Below, in pieces: positions 45,085-54,110 of a DNA stretch of 64,000 nt (positions are counted from its first letter, which is position 1; every line of letters starts with the position of its first letter). The notes under the pieces were generated by a model that was given only the letters and a program-made list of their open reading frames with translations, was not told the origin of the DNA and did not search any database. This DNA comes from Gammaproteobacteria bacterium (lineage in GTDB: Bacteria > Pseudomonadota > Gammaproteobacteria > Ga0077536). The position numbers and the translations under genes are program-made. The stretch is taken from the NCBI GenBank assembly GCA_021773835.1, contig JAJFJQ010000020.1, forward strand, positions 114,857 to 178,856, written 5' to 3'.

Positions 45085-47100
45085 TTACCTTCTCTCTAAG
45101 ATGAGATTGCCAAAGTCTACGACACGTGCTTGCCATGCGGGCGGCAAGACCGTAGTCGAGCCACTTTCGTCGATGATCGCGGGGCCTTCAATGCAGGCCT
45201 TTGGCGGTAATCGCATGCGGTGGTAAATTGGAACGTCCAAGAGCTTGCCATCGAAGTAGACCGATCGATGTTCGATCAGGGCATCCGGTAATGCCCCGGC
45301 CGCAGACCATGCCGGTAGCGTTGGCTTGGATACCGCTGCGATGGCGGCGATGCGAAAATTGACGATTTCAGTCTCATCGCCACCCTGATGGCCAAAACGC
45401 CGTTCGTGCGCCGTATGGAAAGCGGCGTTGATATCCGCAATAGTGTTGACGGTTACCGGCAAATCGACTTCAAGTTCCCATGATTGTCCGAGATATCGCA
45501 TGCCTAAGGAGCGTCGGGTCTTAATGGCATTGGCGGACACGCCTTCTTGTAAGAGATTCGAGCGTCCCTCGTCTTCAAGTCCACAGAATACCGCTTCGAT
45601 ATCGTCGAGCGTTGATTGTTGGAGTTGTACCGTGCGGGTTAAGACATAGTCTTGGCGGATGTCACTTATCAAGGAGCCGTAGGCCGCAAAGTTGCCGGGG
45701 CCTACCGGTACGACGACTCTCGGAATTTCCAGCTCATCCGCAATTAAGCTCGCGTGCATGGGGCCCGCACCGCCATACGCACAAAGAACGAAATCGCGAG
45801 GATCGAATCCTCGCGCGATAGAGACTTCTTTGATCGCTGTGACCATGCGTGCCACTGCAATTCGTACGATACCGTCGGCTAAAGACAGCACATCGAGGTC
45901 GAGTTTGTGCATCAGCGGCTGCAACACATCGATCGATCGGTCGCGATCCAAACCGATATGACCCGCAAGGTGGGATCCGGGTTTGAGTCGTTGCAGGACC
46001 AAGTTGGCATCGGTTACGGTCGGCTGCGCACCGCCCTGGCCATAGCAGGCGGGTCCCGGATTGGCACCGGCGCTTTGCGGACCAACCTTGAGGATATCCC
46101 CGGCATCGAGCCAGCCGATGCTACCACCGCCGGCGCCCACTGCATTGATTTCGATCTGCGGCGTGCGATTCGCGTATCCGCCAATGTGTTGTTCATTTGT
46201 TACCGGGATCTGCGAGTCCTCGATCAAGCACACATCGGTACTGGTGCCGCCCATATCGCAGGTGATCAGATTTTCGATCCCGATGTGTGCTCCTAAGTGC
46301 ACCGCTGCCGCAACGCCGCCTGCGGGCCCGGATAAAACGGTGCCGATTGGCAATCGCTGTGCGCGCTCGGCGGTGGATACACCGCCATTGGAGGTCATGA
46401 TGAAAACTTTCTTGTCATACCCGAGAGCCTTAAGTCCATGACCCAGCGTATCCAGGTAATCGCGCATTAGTGGTCCGATATAGGCGTTGAGCGCCGCGGT
46501 ATTGAAGCGCTCGTATTCCCGAAATTGCGACAGCACCTCGGCCGAGGTGCAAACGAATAGCTCCGGGCGCCGTTCACGCAGGATTTGGGCCGCAATTTTT
46601 TCGTGCGCCGGATGGGCGTAGCTGTGGAGGAAACACACAGCGACGGCAATTTCATCGCCTTGCGGGATCTGTTCCGCTGCGGCGCGTACGTTATCTAGAT
46701 TTAATGGCACACGCACGCTGCCGTCGTATATCAAGCGCTCATCAATCTCGATCGCCTGCGTTCGGGGCACGATCGGTACCGGCTTGAGGGTTTTGATATT
46801 GTAGAGAACCGGTCTGTTGGTGCGGGCAATCTCAAGCACGTCGCGGAAGCCTTTCGTTACCAGCATCCATACGGTCGCACCCTTGTGCTCAAGTATGGCG
46901 TTGGTGCCGATGGTGATGCCGTGAACGAAGCGGGCGATGTGTTCTAGATCGATCTGCAGTGCCTGTAGGGCTGCAATAACACCTTCAGTTGGGCTGGCTG
47001 GGGTCGATGGGACTTTTGCGTAGGAAAAGGTATCCGTTTCGTCGTCGAATGCAACGGCGTCGGTAAACGTTCCGCCAACATCGACGCCAACCCAGTGCAT
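45085..47100 (-). CDS. hyuA: Hydantoinase A / oxoprolinase-type subunit, set 1
   Basis: A 671-aa protein of the HyuA family (ASKHA fold). It has the phosphate-binding VGVDVGGTFTDAVAF at the N-terminus, HGITIGTNAILEHKGA, EYERFNTAALNAYIGPLM, LITCDMGGTSTDVCLI and GAGGGSIGWLDAG. It provides the ATPase half of an ATP-dependent hydantoinase or oxoprolinase; HyuB is the partner next downstream. An enoyl-CoA hydratase gene precedes it by 43 bp on the same strand, so this may be a four-gene operon: ECH, HyuA, HyuB, isochorismatase. The start ATG at 47100 begins MHWVGVDVGG, the expected family start. Confidence 0.92.
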   Translation of the reverse strand: MHWVGVDVGGTFTDAVAFDDETDTFSYAKVPSTPASPTEGVIAALQALQIDLEHIARFVHGITIGTNAILEHKGATVWMLVTKGFRDVLEIARTNRPVLYNIKTLKPVPIVPRTQAIEIDERLIYDGSVRVPLNLDNVRAAAEQIPQGDEIAVAVCFLHSYAHPAHEKIAAQILRERRPELFVCTSAEVLSQFREYERFNTAALNAYIGPLMRDYLDTLGHGLKALGYDKKVFIMTSNGGVSTAERAQRLPIGTVLSGPAGGVAAAVHLGAHIGIENLITCDMGGTSTDVCLIEDSQIPVTNEQHIGGYANRTPQIEINAVGAGGGSIGWLDAGDILKVGPQSAGANPGPACYGQGGAQPTVTDANLVLQRLKPGSHLAGHIGLDRDRSIDVLQPLMHKLDLDVLSLADGIVRIAVARMVTAIKEVSIARGFDPRDFVLCAYGGAGPMHASLIADELEIPRVVVPVGPGNFAAYGSLISDIRQDYVLTRTVQLQQSTLDDIEAVFCGLEDEGRSNLLQEGVSANAIKTRRSLGMRYLGQSWELEVDLPVTVNTIADINAAFHTAHERRFGHQGGDETEIVNFRIAAIAAVSKPTLPAWSAAGALPDALIEHRSVYFDGKLLDVPIYHRMRLPPKACIEGPAIIDESGSTTVLPPAWQARVVDFGNLILERR

Positions 47101-47143
47101 CGCCTACAGCCTTAAAACGCTAGTCGGCTGCACGATTGGATGC

Positions 47144-47932
47144 TCAGTTTCCGCGAAATTCCGGCGGGCGCTTTTCGGCAAAGGCCTGCACCGCTTCTTT
47201 GTAATCATTGCTCTCGATGGCAGCATCGATATGTGCATTTATCTCGGTTTGCTTATCTTTCGCGCTGCCTCCGGCAAGCGCGTTCAGAATCAGCTTCATT
47301 CCCTTGAGCGACAGCGGCGCGTTGCCTGTTATGCGCGAGGCGAACTCGCGTGCCGTCGACAGCACATTCGTGCCGTCGTCTGCAACTCGATCGACGACGC
47401 CATAGGCTGTTGCTTGATCGATACCGAATTGTTCCGCTGTAAATAAAATTTCTTTTGCTTTCGCAAGCCCGACGAGCGCGAGTAAGGTCTCGCATTCATG
47501 TTGGCTGTAGACGATCCCAAGCCGTGCGGGAGGCACCGCAAATACTGCGGTAGTGTCCGCGATCCGGAAATCACACACTTGGGCCAGTGCAAATCCACCG
47601 CCAATGCAAAAACCGCTGATGGCGGCAATGGTTGGTTTGGATAAAGTCTGGATGCACACATTGCAATGCTCAACCGCTGCTTCGTAGATTTCTCCAGCTG
47701 CCTTGCCGGTGCGTACTTCAGCAAATTCGGATATGTCCGCACCGGCACAAAAATAGCCGCCGGCGCCGGTGAGAATGACGACCCGTGTTTCGGTATCGTG
47801 TTCGAGTTCGGTAAACGTTTCGGCAAGCTCGCGCCACAGCGCCAGGCTAAGCGCATTGCGTTTCCCAGGACGGTTCAAGGTCACCACGACACAAGCAGGG
47901 TCGCTTCGATCAACTTCGATGGCCTTGGACAT
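47144..47932 (-). CDS. Enoyl-CoA hydratase/isomerase family protein
   Basis: A 262-aa crotonase-fold protein: VVVTLNRPGKRNALSLALW at the N-terminus, the oxyanion-hole loop GAGGYFCAGADISEF, and AAISGFCIGGGFALAQVCDFR. The catalytic region continues with PARLGIVYSQHECETLLALV. It acts on an acyl-CoA, probably hydration or isomerisation of a double bond. The catalytic Glu pair of classical hydratases is not clearly both present, so isomerase or other crotonase activities remain possible. AAGGATACAAAATCAC precedes the ATG at 47932; the longer frame to 48013 is in the promoter region. It is divergent from the CaiB/BaiF gene. Confidence 0.9.
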   Translation of the reverse strand: MSKAIEVDRSDPACVVVTLNRPGKRNALSLALWRELAETFTELEHDTETRVVILTGAGGYFCAGADISEFAEVRTGKAAGEIYEAAVEHCNVCIQTLSKPTIAAISGFCIGGGFALAQVCDFRIADTTAVFAVPPARLGIVYSQHECETLLALVGLAKAKEILFTAEQFGIDQATAYGVVDRVADDGTNVLSTAREFASRITGNAPLSLKGMKLILNALAGGSAKDKQTEINAHIDAAIESNDYKEAVQAFAEKRPPEFRGN

Positions 47933-48114
47933 GTGATTTTGTATCCTTTTATTTCGGTGCCACGGGGTAGCAGATAAGGAGTTCGGACGCCCGCAATCCG
48001 ACGACTTTGACAATACGGACCGTGTCAGTTTGGGCTGTCCGACGCTTGATCTATGCAGTGAATTGTGACTCAGTGTCTATGCATGTCAAGCAAGCCGACA
48101 CTGGATGGACTGTC

Positions 48115-49272
48115 ATGAATGAAGCCTTAGAAGATATTCGGATCATCGATTTCACCTCACATATTTCTGGCCCGTTTTGCACGATGCTGCTTGGCGATAT
48201 GGGTGCAGACGTCATTAAGATCGAACGGCCCGGCAAGGGGGATAACACCCGGCACATTCGTCCGCTTATCGGTGGAGAAAGCGCGGCGTTTATGCAGATA
48301 AACCGTAATAAGCGCAGTATCGCACTCGACCTAAAGGCCGCGGCGGATCTCGAAATCGCGCTGCGCTTATGCGATGGCGCAGATGTGGTTGTCGAAAATT
48401 TTCGGCCCGGCACACTCGATCGGCTGGGACTTGGTTTCGAGCAGTTGCGTACTCGAAATCCGCGACTTGTTTACTGCTCGATTTCGGGATTTGGCCAAAC
48501 CGGGCCCTATAGCGAACGTGGTGGCTTCGACCTGATGGCACAGGCGATGTCGGGGCTCATGTCCATTTGTGGTGATGTCGATGGGCCGCCCATGCGGCTG
48601 CCGATCGCGATATCGGATATGTGCGGCGGTATGTACGCATCGATTGGGATCTTGACTGCATTGAACGCTCGCCAAACAACTGGTGCTGGACAGCTGGTGG
48701 ATACCTCGCTACTCGAAGCCGCAATGTCATTCAGCGTCTATGAAGCGGCCGGTTTCAATGCGACAGGCGATGCACCGCAGCGCCTGGGACAGGCACATCG
48801 CGGCTCGGCGCCTTATCAAGTATTCAAAACACAGGATGGTTGGATCACCATAGGCGCCGCGACGCAACGGTTGTGGGGGCGACTATGCGATGTCCTTCAG
48901 GCCGAAGAATTACGCAATGACGAACGGTTTAAGGACAACCCAAATAGAGTGTCGAACCACTTAGTGCTTGCCGAAAAACTGACACCTTATTTCATTGAAA
49001 AAGATACAGCCCACTGGGAGCAGGCATTGTCAGAGGTTGGGATCCCGGTTGGGCCCGTACGTACCTATGATGAAGTCTTCACCAACGAACACACCATTGC
49101 GCGTAGAATGTTTAATCCAATTGTGCACCCCGAGGCCGGTACGCAACATCTACTCGGCATACCGGTCAAGCTGTCGGCGACGCCCGGAAAGATCAGAAGA
49201 CCGGCCCCGCTATTAGACGAGCATGGCGGTCAAATACGGGCAGAGCTAGGAATAGTTTCGGAGCCGCAGTAG
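48115..49272 (+). CDS. CaiB/BaiF family CoA transferase
   Basis: A 385-aa class III CoA transferase. Family signature: IIDFTSHISGPFCTMLLGDMGADVIKIERPGKGDNTR (in two parts), NRNKRSIALDLK, GFGQTGPYSERGGFDLMAQAMSGLM (which holds the catalytic Asp) and VPVGPV-like GIPVGPVRTYDEVF. It moves CoA between carboxylic acids and so activates a substrate for beta-oxidation-like breakdown. GGATGGACTGTC precedes the ATG at 48115, which matches the family start; the open frame to 48007 adds 36 unlikely residues. Its neighbours are an enoyl-CoA hydratase (divergent) and an SDR (convergent), which supports a CoA-thioester pathway. Confidence 0.92.
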   Translation: MNEALEDIRIIDFTSHISGPFCTMLLGDMGADVIKIERPGKGDNTRHIRPLIGGESAAFMQINRNKRSIALDLKAAADLEIALRLCDGADVVVENFRPGTLDRLGLGFEQLRTRNPRLVYCSISGFGQTGPYSERGGFDLMAQAMSGLMSICGDVDGPPMRLPIAISDMCGGMYASIGILTALNARQTTGAGQLVDTSLLEAAMSFSVYEAAGFNATGDAPQRLGQAHRGSAPYQVFKTQDGWITIGAATQRLWGRLCDVLQAEELRNDERFKDNPNRVSNHLVLAEKLTPYFIEKDTAHWEQALSEVGIPVGPVRTYDEVFTNEHTIARRMFNPIVHPEAGTQHLLGIPVKLSATPGKIRRPAPLLDEHGGQIRAELGIVSEPQ

Positions 49273-49316
49273 ATCTATGGGGGTTCAGCGCGGTTTGTTA
49301 CGGGGTGTACATCGCC

Positions 49317-50099
49317 TTAGTGATTCCGATCACTCGCGCCGCCATCAACGGTAAGCACGGTCCCGCTGATATAGCTCGCGCGCGGCGAGGCCGCGAAGGC
49401 GACCAGGTCGGCGACCTCGCTTGGCTCACCCATACGCCCGAACGGAAGATTCATCTCGACCAGAAATTCCTCCCAGCGATCCGGTGTACCGAATTTTTGC
49501 TCACTCCATTTCTGTAACATAAAGCGCGCCCGGTCCGTGGCGGTCATGCCTGGGTTTACTGCGACGACGCGGACACCGAAATCCGTCGACCGTGAGCCCA
49601 AGGCTCGAGATAGCGCCATTAACGACGCGTTACCGGCGCTACCGCCGATGTACATAGGGTTCATACGTTGACCGGACGTACCGATGACATTGACGATGAC
49701 GCCGTCACCGCGCGCTTTCATTTCTCGAAAAAAAGATCGACACAAGTTGATATAACCAAACACCTTTAGGTCCCAGGCTGCGCGCCAAGCGTCTTCTTCA
49801 AATTCGTCGATCTCGCCGGCCGGGATCGCGCCGGCATTATTGACTAGTATGTCGATACCGCTGCATTCCTTCGCTAGGCGCTGCTGTTCGCTGGACTGCG
49901 ATAAGTCGACTACATGGGTGGTCACCGCGACCCGATGCTTTTCGTTCAATAATGTGGCGAGTTCTGCGAGGCTCGCTTCGCTACGAGCGGCGAGTGCAAG
50001 ATTGCAGCCTTCTGCTGCCAGTACTTCGGCAACAGCTCGTCCAATGCCTTTGCCGGCTCCGGTTACGAGTGCGCGCTTACTGAGTAACTTAAGGTCCAT
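49317..50099 (-). CDS. SDR-family oxidoreductase lacking the YxxxK motif
   Basis: A 260-aa short-chain dehydrogenase/reductase. The cofactor motif is VTGAGKGIGRAVAEVLA, the structural NNAG is present, and the catalytic Ser lies in VIVNVIGTSGQ. At the place of the catalytic YxxxK the sequence reads GSAGNASLMALSRALG, so Tyr and Lys are replaced by Gly and Asn; a Tyr three residues earlier is followed by IGGS. The C-terminal VSGT-type ISGTVLTVDGG is normal. It may bind NAD(P) and act by a different mechanism, or be non-catalytic. GGAGGATCGGG before the ATG is a strong ribosome site. Confidence 0.88.
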   Translation of the reverse strand: MDLKLLSKRALVTGAGKGIGRAVAEVLAAEGCNLALAARSEASLAELATLLNEKHRVAVTTHVVDLSQSSEQQRLAKECSGIDILVNNAGAIPAGEIDEFEEDAWRAAWDLKVFGYINLCRSFFREMKARGDGVIVNVIGTSGQRMNPMYIGGSAGNASLMALSRALGSRSTDFGVRVVAVNPGMTATDRARFMLQKWSEQKFGTPDRWEEFLVEMNLPFGRMGEPSEVADLVAFAASPRASYISGTVLTVDGGASDRNH

Positions 50100-50287
50100 C
50101 CCGATCCTCCTTCAGTGTATCGCCGCTCACCGTGGTTAACATTGGATGCTGCGTCATTCCAGGTTTGGGCCTCAATATTACGGGCTACGGCAGTGTTGTC
50201 GATAGTACCATCTTCGTGTAGAACGATAAGCGCCCACTACGATCACTTAAGGTTGTCTTTAACGGTTCCATTGCGAGGAGAATAGCC

Positions 50288-50695
50288 ATGACAGATTCAG
50301 ACATACAGAAAGAAACAGAACGCCTTTACGAAGAATGGATGACCGCTGCAACGGTTCACGACGATGACTGGTATAAAAACAATCTAGCTGACGAGTTTTA
50401 TTATTTTTCCGCCGGCGGCGGCAAGGCCACGCGCGAAGAAATGATCGACATCGCAAATTTATCTGGGAATAGTGAATACGAGTTATACGAAGTAACCAGC
50501 CGCCTGTATGGAGAAGTTATCTTGTCCCATGGTCGCTATATGGGTAAAGGTGAATTTCCGGCAGATGATCCACTGGTTAGTCCGGGTATGCGCGAGAAGT
50601 ACGGACGCGGAGTCGAGCTCCGTTTCACCGGCACTTGGATAAAACGTGATGGTCGATGGCAGAGCCTACATTTGCAGACCTGTGAGATCGGTTGA
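50288..50695 (+). CDS. NTF2-like / DUF4440-type protein
   Basis: A 135-aa cytoplasmic protein. It has the N-terminal helix pattern TERLYEEWMTAATVHDDDWY, the segment KNNLADEFYYFSAGGGKATREEMI and a C-terminal strand RFTGTWIKRDGRWQSLHLQT. These fit the DUF4440/SnoaL-like NTF2 fold. No catalytic residues can be assigned. GAGGAGAATAGCC before the ATG is a good ribosome site. It is followed after 15 bp by a secreted protein gene, but they probably do not share a function. Confidence 0.78.
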   Translation: MTDSDIQKETERLYEEWMTAATVHDDDWYKNNLADEFYYFSAGGGKATREEMIDIANLSGNSEYELYEVTSRLYGEVILSHGRYMGKGEFPADDPLVSPGMREKYGRGVELRFTGTWIKRDGRWQSLHLQTCEIG

Positions 50696-50710
50696 AAAGT
50701 TAGGAGAGGC

Positions 50711-51397
50711 TTGCGCGCGTTGGCGTCTGCGGGATCAATAGTTGAAGCAATGTTGACGTCTATTGCAGTCCTGCAGCGTGCTGGTGGCTTGTCGAATTTC
50801 CGTGCGACGCTGCTGCTCGCTGTATTGGTCGCGGCCCCGGGAGTTGGGGTCGCGTGCCAGTGTTTGGGCGACATTGAGCAAAATTTCAAATCATCCGAGC
50901 ATGTGTTGGTCGCTAAGGTATCCGCGGCCAAAGCATTTCCACTTCATTTTGAGGTGGAGTTCGAGGCCACAGAGATCTTAAAAGGCGCAACCCCGTTAAG
51001 CCCAATTCATGTGACTGGTGCGCCGTCACTACTGTGCGGCATGGGTCACGTGGCTGTCGGATTGAAATACGTCTTTTTTGTAGATGAAGTAGAGCTGAAG
51101 AATGACGGACGAAAATCAAGGGCGTCTTGTCACTCTTTCGTCATTGCGGATCCTGAGGCTTCTGAATCCCTTGAGCGGTTGCGTAATTTGTCGTCGCCGC
51201 ATGTGACGGTGCAACGTCCGCGTCCAGAATGCGATAAACGCTCCGCTTTAGACAAGGCGCTGAGACATCTGCGGGATATCTATACTGACGAGCATGCCGA
51301 CATTATTCAGGTGAGGGCGGCGATAGAAGACCTTCGCATTAGGACCGAGGCATCGAATCCAGGAGAAACTCTGGAGGAGATCTGCGCGATCGAATAG
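50711..51397 (+). CDS. Secreted hypothetical protein with CxC start (NTR/TIMP-like?)
   Basis: A 228-aa exported protein. A basic start is followed by a hydrophobic stretch ATLLLAVLVAAPGVGVACQC, so a signal peptide with cleavage just before CQC is likely. The mature part starts with CQCLGDIEQNFKSSEHVLVAKV, which resembles the netrin/TIMP-like N-terminus in which a Cys-x-Cys opens a beta-barrel. LLCGMGHVAVGLKYVFFV further supports an OB-type barrel. The rest is not recognised. The start is TTG with TAGGAG just upstream; an ATG at 50750 is possible. Function unknown. Confidence 0.65.
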   Translation: MRALASAGSIVEAMLTSIAVLQRAGGLSNFRATLLLAVLVAAPGVGVACQCLGDIEQNFKSSEHVLVAKVSAAKAFPLHFEVEFEATEILKGATPLSPIHVTGAPSLLCGMGHVAVGLKYVFFVDEVELKNDGRKSRASCHSFVIADPEASESLERLRNLSSPHVTVQRPRPECDKRSALDKALRHLRDIYTDEHADIIQVRAAIEDLRIRTEASNPGETLEEICAIE

Positions 51398-51449
51398 AAA
51401 AGGTGTCGTGATAAATTGCTTAAACCGCGTTGTGAATTAATCATCGTGA

Positions 51450-51813
51450 CTAATCCGCCTTATTTTTCTCATCCCAGATTTTTGGTTCCCACAACTCAAG
51501 CTTATTGCCCGCGGGATCTATTATCCAGGCGAAGTTACCATTCTCATGGGCTTCCGGGCCCTGCAAAATCTCGATACCGGCCGCCTGTAATTGTGCAATC
51601 ATGTCGTCCATGTCGTCGATTCTATAGTTGATCATAAAGCTTGCCCGACTCGGGCTAAACCAGTCGGTATCGCTTTGTGCCACGTGCCACACCGTAATTC
51701 CGCCGTCTCTGGTGGTATCCGATTGCCATTTAAAAACGGCGCCGCCGAATTCTTCAAGATCTAAGCCGAGGTGTTTTTCATACCACGCCGCCAATGCCAG
51801 TAACTTTCGCCAA
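51450..51813 (-). pseudogene. VOC-superfamily (glyoxalase-like) gene with internal deletion and frame change
   Basis: From 51794 down the frame encodes ALAAWYEKHLGLDLEEFGGAVF and the full rest of a VOC-family protein (ending NKLELWEPK). The natural N-terminus should read like KVTGIGGVFFK..DP.ALAAWY. The first part, MAKVTGIGGV, is present in a different frame from a TTG at 51813 and stops two codons later. The sequence GCATTGGCGGCGT (minus strand, 51785-51797) encodes both the end of 'GIGGV' in one frame and the start of 'ALAAW' in the other. So about 30-40 bases between two such short repeats were lost. A shortened protein from the TTG at 51794 is still possible. Confidence 0.7.
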
Positions 51814-51970
51814 ATAAAATCTCTGATTCTGATTCAGACAAAAATTCGCTTCTCGATAGCGAAAGAATTTTCCAATGGACTAATACTCTATCCGCTACTG
51901 CTCAAGTTCAAGCGCTGGATTGTTACACTTCTGCTACTATATAGACTCGCTGACAACTGGGAGAAAGCGC

Positions 51971-52279
51971 TTGAATTTTGGTCGTATATCGCTCGTTGCA
52001 GTTGTTTTAGTTGGCGCTATGACCTTTTCGAACACCACGCTCTCTGCGTCGGAATGGGAAGTTCAGATTCGAAAAGTCGTTCCGGCGAATATCGAGCTAA
52101 CCGAAGTCGAAAGGAAATCCACGCACCTGCGCGTCGTTGGTAAGGCAAAGGAGAATGCCGATGTGACTAGGCTGATGCGTGCAATTGACCGAGCGGACCT
52201 CGGATCTCCTCAACTAGAAAATATCCAACGCAAAGACGACATGAGTAGCTTCGTCTTGAACATCATGCCGACTCACTAG
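51971..52279 (+). CDS. Small exported protein resembling the C-terminal part of PilN
   Basis: A 102-aa protein. A signal or anchor segment (GRISLVAVVLVGAMTFSNTT) precedes a soluble domain: VPANIELTEVERKSTHLRVV, GKAKENADVTRLMRAIDRAD, LGSPQLENIQRKDD, SSFVLNI. This pattern resembles the periplasmic ferredoxin-like fold of PilN, the type IV pilus alignment protein. The usual long PilN coiled coil is missing. GGGAGAAAGCGC places a TTG start at 51971. The next gene (52288) starts 8 bp later and is also secreted, so they may form a pair in the periplasm. Confidence 0.6.
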   Translation: MNFGRISLVAVVLVGAMTFSNTTLSASEWEVQIRKVVPANIELTEVERKSTHLRVVGKAKENADVTRLMRAIDRADLGSPQLENIQRKDDMSSFVLNIMPTH

Positions 52280-52287
52280 CTGTCGCC

Positions 52288-53337
52288 GTGCCCGTGGTGT
52301 TTAAGACCGCGCGACGAGCGCTGCTCATTACCGTTATCGGGGGTACGTTCTTTGCGATTGCTGCTGCCAGTGCAGAGTCGACGTCGAAAGAGCTCACCGA
52401 ACGCCTGATTGAACTGATGGAACAAGGCGATGAAGCTGGTGCGACCGAGCTACTTGAACGATCGGCCGACCGCAACATGAAGGCAAGTATTGAGCTGGAA
52501 GGGCGGATCGAAGATGGCAGCGGTAAACCATTAGCCGGTGTAGGCATGACTGTTACGCAGACTCGCCTAGCTATAAATCCGGCCAACGCCGCGTCTAAAT
52601 CCAAAGAGATTACGGTAGACGGCGAGTTTGCGTTAGCGTGCGATGATTGTTCAGCGATAGAGGTGCAGTTTCACAAGCCTGGATATTACTCAATACGGCG
52701 CGAGTGGATAACTTTTAGACCAGGCGCTAAGCCCGAAGATATCATTGATCACGCTGTCGTCGTGATCCTGCAGGCCAAAGGTATTCGGGCACAACTCGAA
52801 CGCTACAGCGGCACATTAGAAACTGGTGTGCGTAGTCACGTACTGCCGTTCTCGTTCGGTCGTGGACGAGGAATGATGACACCTGAACGCGTTGTGGAGA
52901 TCGCTCAGGCAGAGAAGATTGCGCAACCCCTGTATCTGGAGCTAACCGTAGAGCGTACGGCCGACGGTTCGATAGCGGTTGAAGAAGTTGCACGACCTGG
53001 CAGTAACGTCATTATAAAACGGCCGCGCAACCCGATGCTGGATTTCGGTAACGCGAATGGCGGTGCAATCGTCTTTAAACCGACAGAGCAAAACATTCAG
53101 TTAGTCGAACGCGAAATGAGCCGTGCTCCGACGTCGGGTTATTTACCTACGCTTGATCTAACGCGGCTAGACGGCCTGCCTGAATATTTCTACTGTCGCA
53201 TTGGTGATCGCTATGGTCGTGGCTCCGTTAGTCCGGTTGGATTGTCGCGCTCTGAGGGCAAACCGAATCGCTCGCAAGTGGCTGTTAGTATCGATCTGAA
53301 TATTGTTGCCGGTGACACCAACCTGACGCCTCACTGA
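52288..53337 (+). CDS. Exported hypothetical protein with carboxypeptidase-regulatory-like domain
   Basis: A 349-aa exported protein. The signal peptide is ARRALLITVIGGTFFAIAAASA. A short helical stretch (TERLIELMEQGDEAGATELLE) is followed by a beta-domain with IELEGRIEDGSGKPLAGVGMTV, the typical start of carboxypeptidase-regulatory-like (Ig-type) repeats, and ITVDGEFALACDDCSAIEVQF. The rest is mixed and not recognised. The start is GTG, 8 bp after the PilN-like ORF, without a clear ribosome site, so translational coupling is likely. Function unknown; a periplasmic binding or envelope role is plausible. Confidence 0.65.
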   Translation: MPVVFKTARRALLITVIGGTFFAIAAASAESTSKELTERLIELMEQGDEAGATELLERSADRNMKASIELEGRIEDGSGKPLAGVGMTVTQTRLAINPANAASKSKEITVDGEFALACDDCSAIEVQFHKPGYYSIRREWITFRPGAKPEDIIDHAVVVILQAKGIRAQLERYSGTLETGVRSHVLPFSFGRGRGMMTPERVVEIAQAEKIAQPLYLELTVERTADGSIAVEEVARPGSNVIIKRPRNPMLDFGNANGGAIVFKPTEQNIQLVEREMSRAPTSGYLPTLDLTRLDGLPEYFYCRIGDRYGRGSVSPVGLSRSEGKPNRSQVAVSIDLNIVAGDTNLTPH

Positions 53338-53446
53338 GATCGTAGCGCGGGCGAAATGTGCGCGAATTAACGAAAATCTATGTTAGACGCAATTGAAACG
53401 TGGACAGGACGATTCCATCGTCTACGCTTTCATTAAAGTACAGTAA

Positions 53447-53962
53447 ATGAATAGTTCAATGCGTCTAAACTTCCTCCTCGTTTGCCTACTCATGGGTGCT
53501 GTTTCAAACAGCGCTGTCGGCGGTAGTATTAAGAAATGGGTGGATGCGAATGGCCAGGTACATTATGGGGACAAGCCACCGAACAGCGCTGTCACTACCG
53601 ATGTGAAGGTCCGAAAATCGCCTGTTGTTGAGCAGAGCCAAACGAAGAAAAGTAATACACAATCGAGCAACACTGAATCGCGGTCGGCTCGTATGGAGCG
53701 TCAGAAAAAATCCAGGAAACGAAGCGCCCAAACAAACTCCTATGATGCGTTGCTAAAGAATGCAAAGAACAGTAGTGCTGAGAAGTGGAAAAAGAACTTC
53801 GTCAAAAAATGTAAAGAGAACCGCGGAACGAATTGCGAGGATCCCGCTTATCAAGAAGGACATCGGCCATTAACGCAGCAAGAGCAACGGGATGTCGTGC
53901 ACGCACGTCGATGGCGCGAACGCCAAGTACAGGAGAATCGAGCAAGACAGGGGTACTACTAA
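53447..53962 (+). CDS. DUF4124 domain protein, exported
   Basis: A 171-aa protein. Signal peptide (MRLNFLLVCLLMGAVSNSAV) followed by the DUF4124 motif IKKWVDANGQVHYGDKPPNS, common in gammaproteobacterial envelope proteins. The rest is low-complexity, rich in Lys, Ser, Gln and Arg (about residues 60-120), and probably disordered or RNA/peptidoglycan-facing. The C-terminus has Cys residues in FVKKCKENRGTNCEDP. No function is known. Its position after two exported proteins may reflect a common envelope role. Confidence 0.75.
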   Translation: MNSSMRLNFLLVCLLMGAVSNSAVGGSIKKWVDANGQVHYGDKPPNSAVTTDVKVRKSPVVEQSQTKKSNTQSSNTESRSARMERQKKSRKRSAQTNSYDALLKNAKNSSAEKWKKNFVKKCKENRGTNCEDPAYQEGHRPLTQQEQRDVVHARRWRERQVQENRARQGYY

Positions 53963-54110
53963 GTACGTTATGCGTTATTACCGGTTTTGAAAAAGCGCAT
54001 GCACGGATAGTTTTGTTTCCATCGACGCCGTCGATCAGCAAATGGCGCCACCGTATTCGGGTGTCGCACCACGCTGATTAAGCAGTTCTTAGCTTATAGC
54101 GATCCACGTA

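Noticed and set aside
53963..54110. Frames continuing after the DUF4124 gene on both strands
   Set aside because: No start signal, no known motif, and they overlap real genes in other frames.
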